From NCBI GenBank assembly GCA_965153355.1, contig OZ231126.1, positions 22,320,001 through 22,384,000 of the forward strand: a DNA stretch of 64,000 bases, in the 5' to 3' direction. The stretch comes from Flaccisagitta enflata. Its lineage: Eukaryota > Chaetognatha > Sagittoidea > Aphragmophora. The position numbers were made by a program, and so were the translations under genes. A model generated the notes under the pieces. That model ran no database searches. It saw nothing but the letters and a program-made list of their open reading frames with translations, and had not been told where the DNA came from. Below are positions 51,300 through 64,000 of this stretch, piece by piece (the first letter of the stretch is position 1; each line of letters starts with the position of its first letter).

Positions 51300-52616
51300 C
51301 TGAAGAGAGGGGGAAAAATGAAAGGAAAGTGGGCGCTACTGTGATCAGCAAAACGCAAAAGACAACATGAAATCGAGATAGGTCACAATAAAGGACAGAA
51401 AACAGCACATGACAACATGTTCATCTTCTTCAGAGCCCATGCCACCTGATAATACCTGCCCTGCCCCCGGCCCATCCTATTAAATTATCCATATCATCCC
51501 TATAGCAAGCTGATCGGGCAAGCGATAAAACCATACTAAAATCCGGCGATAAAAATGCAAAAGAGCAAAAGACAAAATAACAGACCGGAAAACAAGATAA
51601 AAACAACGTTAATAAAAGCAAAGACGCGTCTACAAAAACTTACTTTAGGCCCACTTTCGTTGGTTTCAACCCCACAGTCTGTCGAAGTCAAATTAACGTT
51701 AATTGCTCATAAGTTTATCTGCAATAAAAAGATGAGAGATTATTGAAATTAGTGAATTCCAAGGGCGCATTCAAACGATCACGAAAAATCAATCAATCAC
51801 TTTAAGAAGCAATGCCGTAAATAAATAAAATCAATCAATCCAAAAATTGGACGATGCGAAAGACGAGTTACGTATGTTCGCCTACGTAATAAAAACAAAT
51901 GGCACAAAACACAAGGCGCAACCATATGGTTACCCATCTAGCGTTCAATATAAAAAATGGCGAGAAACAAAAGACGCGGGCATTGAATAATCGAGAAAGA
52001 GGAAAAGCCAAAAGCACGCAAAAGAGACAAAAGCACACATACTTAAGAAACGGACAGACATACATTTCTAACAATTACTATGGATTGTCGGAATGTCGGA
52101 AATCGCGTCGAAGCTCTACCAACTCGGGAGCGCGCGGTGGAGATTGCGTTAGCGCTTGTGCCTGAGTGCATGTACGGCTCAATCACATAATTAGCTTTTT
52201 CATATCAGATCGGATTTATGTTGGAATTTTGGCAAGGGTAATTGAACACTTTCAGATAAATAGAGGGAGCTTGTGAAAAATGCGGCAGCTTGTGCTGAAT
52301 TTCTCTTGCTCCGCGGCAGCCTAGCAAAATTGGCACCTCTGTGAGCCAGCATGATACAACCAGAGTACCGTCCCAAGATCCGGTTGTTCTTTGTTCGACT
52401 TTCACGCATGCGCATGCCAGCACGCACTTTCACACTGCGCACGCAGATGCACAAGCTGACTTGCACGCACGAGCGGAGAAGCAAAACATTCATTGAAATT
52501 CTCCCGCGAACCGGAAGTGACGTAGATTTATGGCATGAGACTGAATTGGAAAGGCAGAACACAGAACACGTGAAAAAAGGGTGAAAAGATAGCCCTTAGA
52601 ATAGAAAGGAAGATGT
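51300..52616. other. No gene recognised
   Basis: AT-rich to 52080, then a more GC-rich stretch to 52560 with no supported exon. The minus-strand frame at 52200-52562 has no recognisable features. Confidence 0.4.
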
Positions 52617-52617
52617 A

Positions 52618-52685
<68 letters not shown>

Positions 52686-52857
52686 AGAAATATAATGGAA
52701 AGAAACAAAGAAACAAAGAAACAAAGAAACAAAGAAACAAAGAAACAAAGAAACAAAGAAACAAAGAAACAAAGAAAAAAAGAAACGAAAAAAAAACCAA
52801 AGAAACAAAGAAAAAGAAAAAAAAACAAAAAACAAACAAAAAAGAAACACAGAAGGA

Positions 52858-52917
<60 letters not shown>

Positions 52918-53382
52918 AATAAAGAAAGGATTAAAGAAAAAAAGAAAGACAGAAAGACGGAAAGAAAAGAAGAAATAAAAAAAGAAAGACGGGAAGAAAG
53001 AAAAAACACGAAAAAAAAACAAGAAAAAAGGGTGAAAAGATAGCCCTTAGAATCGAAAGGACGATGAAAAGAAAGATAGAAGAAAAGAAAGAAAGAAAGA
53101 AAGAAAGCAAGAAAGGAAGAAAAAAAGAAAGAAAGAAAGAAAGAAATAAAGATAGAAAGAAAACAAAGAAACCAAAAAATAAAGAAAAAAAGAAACAAGG
53201 AAACAAACAAACCAAGAAAAAAAAGAAACAAAGAAACAAAAAAAAACAAAACAAAGAAACAAAGAAACAAAGAAACAAAGAAACAAAGAAACAAAGAAAC
53301 AAAGAAACAAAGAAATAAAGAAATAAAGAAACAAAGAAACAAAGAAAAAGAAAATAACAAAAAAAAACAAAAAAAGAAACAC

Positions 53383-53437
<55 letters not shown>

Positions 53438-53661
53438 AGGAAAGAAAGAAAGAAAGAAAGAAAGAAAGAATTAAAGAAAGAAAAAAAGACAGAAAGAAAG
53501 ACAGAAAGACGGAAAGAAAGAAAGAAAGAAAAAAAGAAAGACGGGAAGAAAGAAAAAACAAGAAAAAAAAAACAAGAAAAAACAAAGAAAAACAAAGAAA
53601 GAAAGAAAATGACGGACAGAAAGAAAGAAAAAGACAGACAGAAGAAAGGAGAGAGAGAAAG

Positions 53662-53705
<44 letters not shown>
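52617..53705. repeat. (GAAA)n/(GAAACAAA)n purine tract, about 1.09 kb, with a large internal duplication
   Basis: Blocks of GAAA alternate with GAAACAAA blocks. The order GGGTGAAAAGATAGCCCTTAGAAT - GAAA block - GAAACAAA block - GAAA block occurs twice, starting at about 52579 and 53030, so the array is a tandem duplication of about 450 bp. It ends in (GA)n at about 53670-53707. Confidence 0.93.
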
Positions 53706-53710
<5 letters not shown>

Positions 53711-54193
53711 TGAAAGAAACAAATATCAGATGAAAACAGAGAATTAGAACATCGAGAAGAAATGGGAGCATAATCAAAACATGCGCAATGCGAATGCAAT
53801 ATGAAGAAAGACGTCGTGTCTCACTTTGGACGTCTGGGTCACTCACAGACGCTCCTAATCAATATGATTAAAATCCTGACATCTAATTCTAAATAAATCT
53901 CTTTTCACTGTGAATCAAGGGTGAGGCGATATCAAATTTGACTCTGTCGTTGGTCAGGGGGTGAGAGCAGTGTTTGTTGAAAACACCCAGTGTGATGGAC
54001 GGATCCATCGGCATACCAAATGTTATGACTCACACGCATCTGGCCAAAACAATACTAGCAAAATCAAAGGAGACTTAGATGCAATATAAAAAAGAATGTA
54101 ACCAGAGAGGGCGTCACTGCTCGAGTCGGGCTTCAGTTTTCTGCGAATTTGTGTAATCTCTCCTAAAAGTCAACCAGGAACGGGCTCAAAGCT

Positions 54194-54445
54194 GAAGGCC
54201 ACATGGGTGAGAGCAAAAAGTAACGAAAACCGACGGCGATAACGACGATAAAGATGACGATAACGGCCTACTACCAGATGCATGCCTCAAGGCCACATAG
54301 GTGTGAACAAAAGGTCACGAAGACGACGATCAAGATGACGATAATGGCCAACAACAAGGTGTATGGTGAGAACAAAGGCGAGGAAAACCGACGATGCAGA
54401 CGACGATGCTGACGACGACAACGACGAACTACAAGGTGCATGAAA
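54194..54445. repeat. Degenerate minisatellite upstream of DNMT3
   Basis: Roughly three units of 75-100 bp around AAGGCCACAT...GAGAACAAA...GTAACGAAAACCGACG...GACGATAA...GGCC. It ends about 185 bp before the DNMT3 ATG, so it may overlap the promoter region. No clear TATA box seen. Confidence 0.6.
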
Positions 54446-54630
54446 GTCTTACTAGTCACTCATTATTGAACTGCGGAAAAGAATCAAACTCATCAAATAT
54501 CAACTGATTTTACTCATACTAGTCAAACTACAAATCTCCAATCGAACAATTTTTCTCCAGTACAATTATAATCAATGAAAACATCATTTTCTTCGACTCA
54601 TACGAAATTGAAATTGAAATTTAATACAAA

Positions 54631-63398
<8,768 letters not shown>

Positions 63399-63545
63399 TA
63401 ACTAGGTACACGACTATCTTGGTCTCTACCCCTGTCACTTTCACGTCTGTGTGGACGAGGTCAGCGATGTAAGAGCTGCTCAATTGCCTTTTTACGCATG
63501 GATGGACGGGTGGACGCACAAACAGACAGACGGAAGGATGAATAT

Positions 63546-63751
63546 AACAAGGCCGGATACACGGCTACCGAAGTCGCATGCGGGTGGGCAGGGCCCATAT
63601 TTGAGGTCACTAGACCATTTGGGCAGGAGCAGTGAGGTAAAAAGAATAAAATCATAAAAAAAGTAATGTGTGACCGACCAACCAACCAACCGACCGACCA
63701 ACCAACCGACGGACAAAGCGGGTTGTAGAGTCGCGTGCACGCGATTAAAAA
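63546..63751 (+). mobile_element. HINE-like element, full copy, downstream of DNMT3
   Basis: AACAAGGCCGGATACACGGC, AAGTCGCATGCGGGTGGGC, a core with CCGACCAACC repeats, AGTCGCGTGCACGCGATT and AAAA. About 150 bp after the DNMT3 stop codon. Confidence 0.87.
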
Positions 63752-64000
63752 CGACAAAAACCGATCAAGTCTTTGACTGATGAGCGGCATATTTAGTCAC
63801 ATATATCGAGATTTATTTCATCTTTTTCAACAATTAATTTATTCTAATATTGTTTTTTTTTTCTTCATAATTTATTGATGAAATAGTTTGGGAGTGAGGT
63901 TAATGCTCCTTCGCCTGTTGCAACTTTATGCTATTTGTAAACACATTTGGCTTTAATTTTATTGATTGTTGTAGTTATGGTTTGGTAGTGTCTTTTGATT
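63752..64000. other. AT-rich tail of the window, nothing recognised
   Basis: No exon or repeat that I can support. Confidence 0.5.

Noticed and set aside
52596-53846. 416-residue Phe/Leu/Ser frame on the minus strand
   Set aside because: Complement of the GAAA/GAAACAAA purine tract, not a gene.

Overview
The window is nuclear DNA from an invertebrate animal. Four things point that way: spliced genes with GT-AG introns and consistent phases, a DNMT3-type DNA methyltransferase, degraded BEL/Pao and Jockey/CR1-like retroelements, and an extreme load of microsatellites. Drosophila and Caenorhabditis are excluded because they lack DNMT3. I cannot place the species; a crustacean, another lophotrochozoan or another arthropod would all fit.

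Layout. 1-20 kb is almost entirely transposable elements and simple repeats. It holds a 3.1 kb long-inverted-repeat element with an 8 bp target duplication, a 2.06 kb hAT-like element inserted in an older short element, and one weak minus-strand gene fragment that looks Ig-like (15.4-16.4 kb). 20.9-36.1 kb carries a plus-strand multi-exon gene that I do not recognise. It encodes about 1,300 residues of acidic and Ser/Thr-rich sequence with four copies of a KRKSSIYxRLFDHLE motif and two copies of SKSLLPKxLR. Its last visible exon runs into a CAA repeat broken by in-frame stops. 36-41 kb holds TA-flanked MITEs, a 76 bp palindrome and a 1.2 kb pyrimidine tract. 41.4-50 kb is a minus-strand retroelement block: gag-like remains, a BEL/Pao integrase relic, and a nearly full-length non-LTR element whose ORF1 is open and whose ORF2 has two frameshifts. 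50.4-51.3 kb has an unrecognised minus-strand ORF. 52.6-53.7 kb is a purine tract.

54.6-63.4 kb is the key gene: a three-exon DNMT3-family cytosine-5 methyltransferase predicted at 2,042 residues. The C-terminal catalytic domain is complete in its signature motifs. I see no PWWP or ADD domain in the 1,640 residues before it. That region instead has several SUMO-interaction-like motifs, about 13 divergent copies of a VxxDVVEHLLxE-type repeat, and two long Asn tracts. The catalytic domain is also split by a Ser-rich insertion of about 120 residues, and its second intron is packed with TG and CT repeats.

Throughout the window there are about 20 copies of short elements that start AACAAG and end in a hairpin plus an A run. 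Most carry a tetranucleotide array (GGAC, GACC and similar) or another tandem repeat in the core. In at least seven sequence variants the 5' motif and the 3' hairpin arm change together, so complementarity between the ends appears to be conserved. The structure resembles Helentron-associated interspersed elements (HINE/DINE-like).
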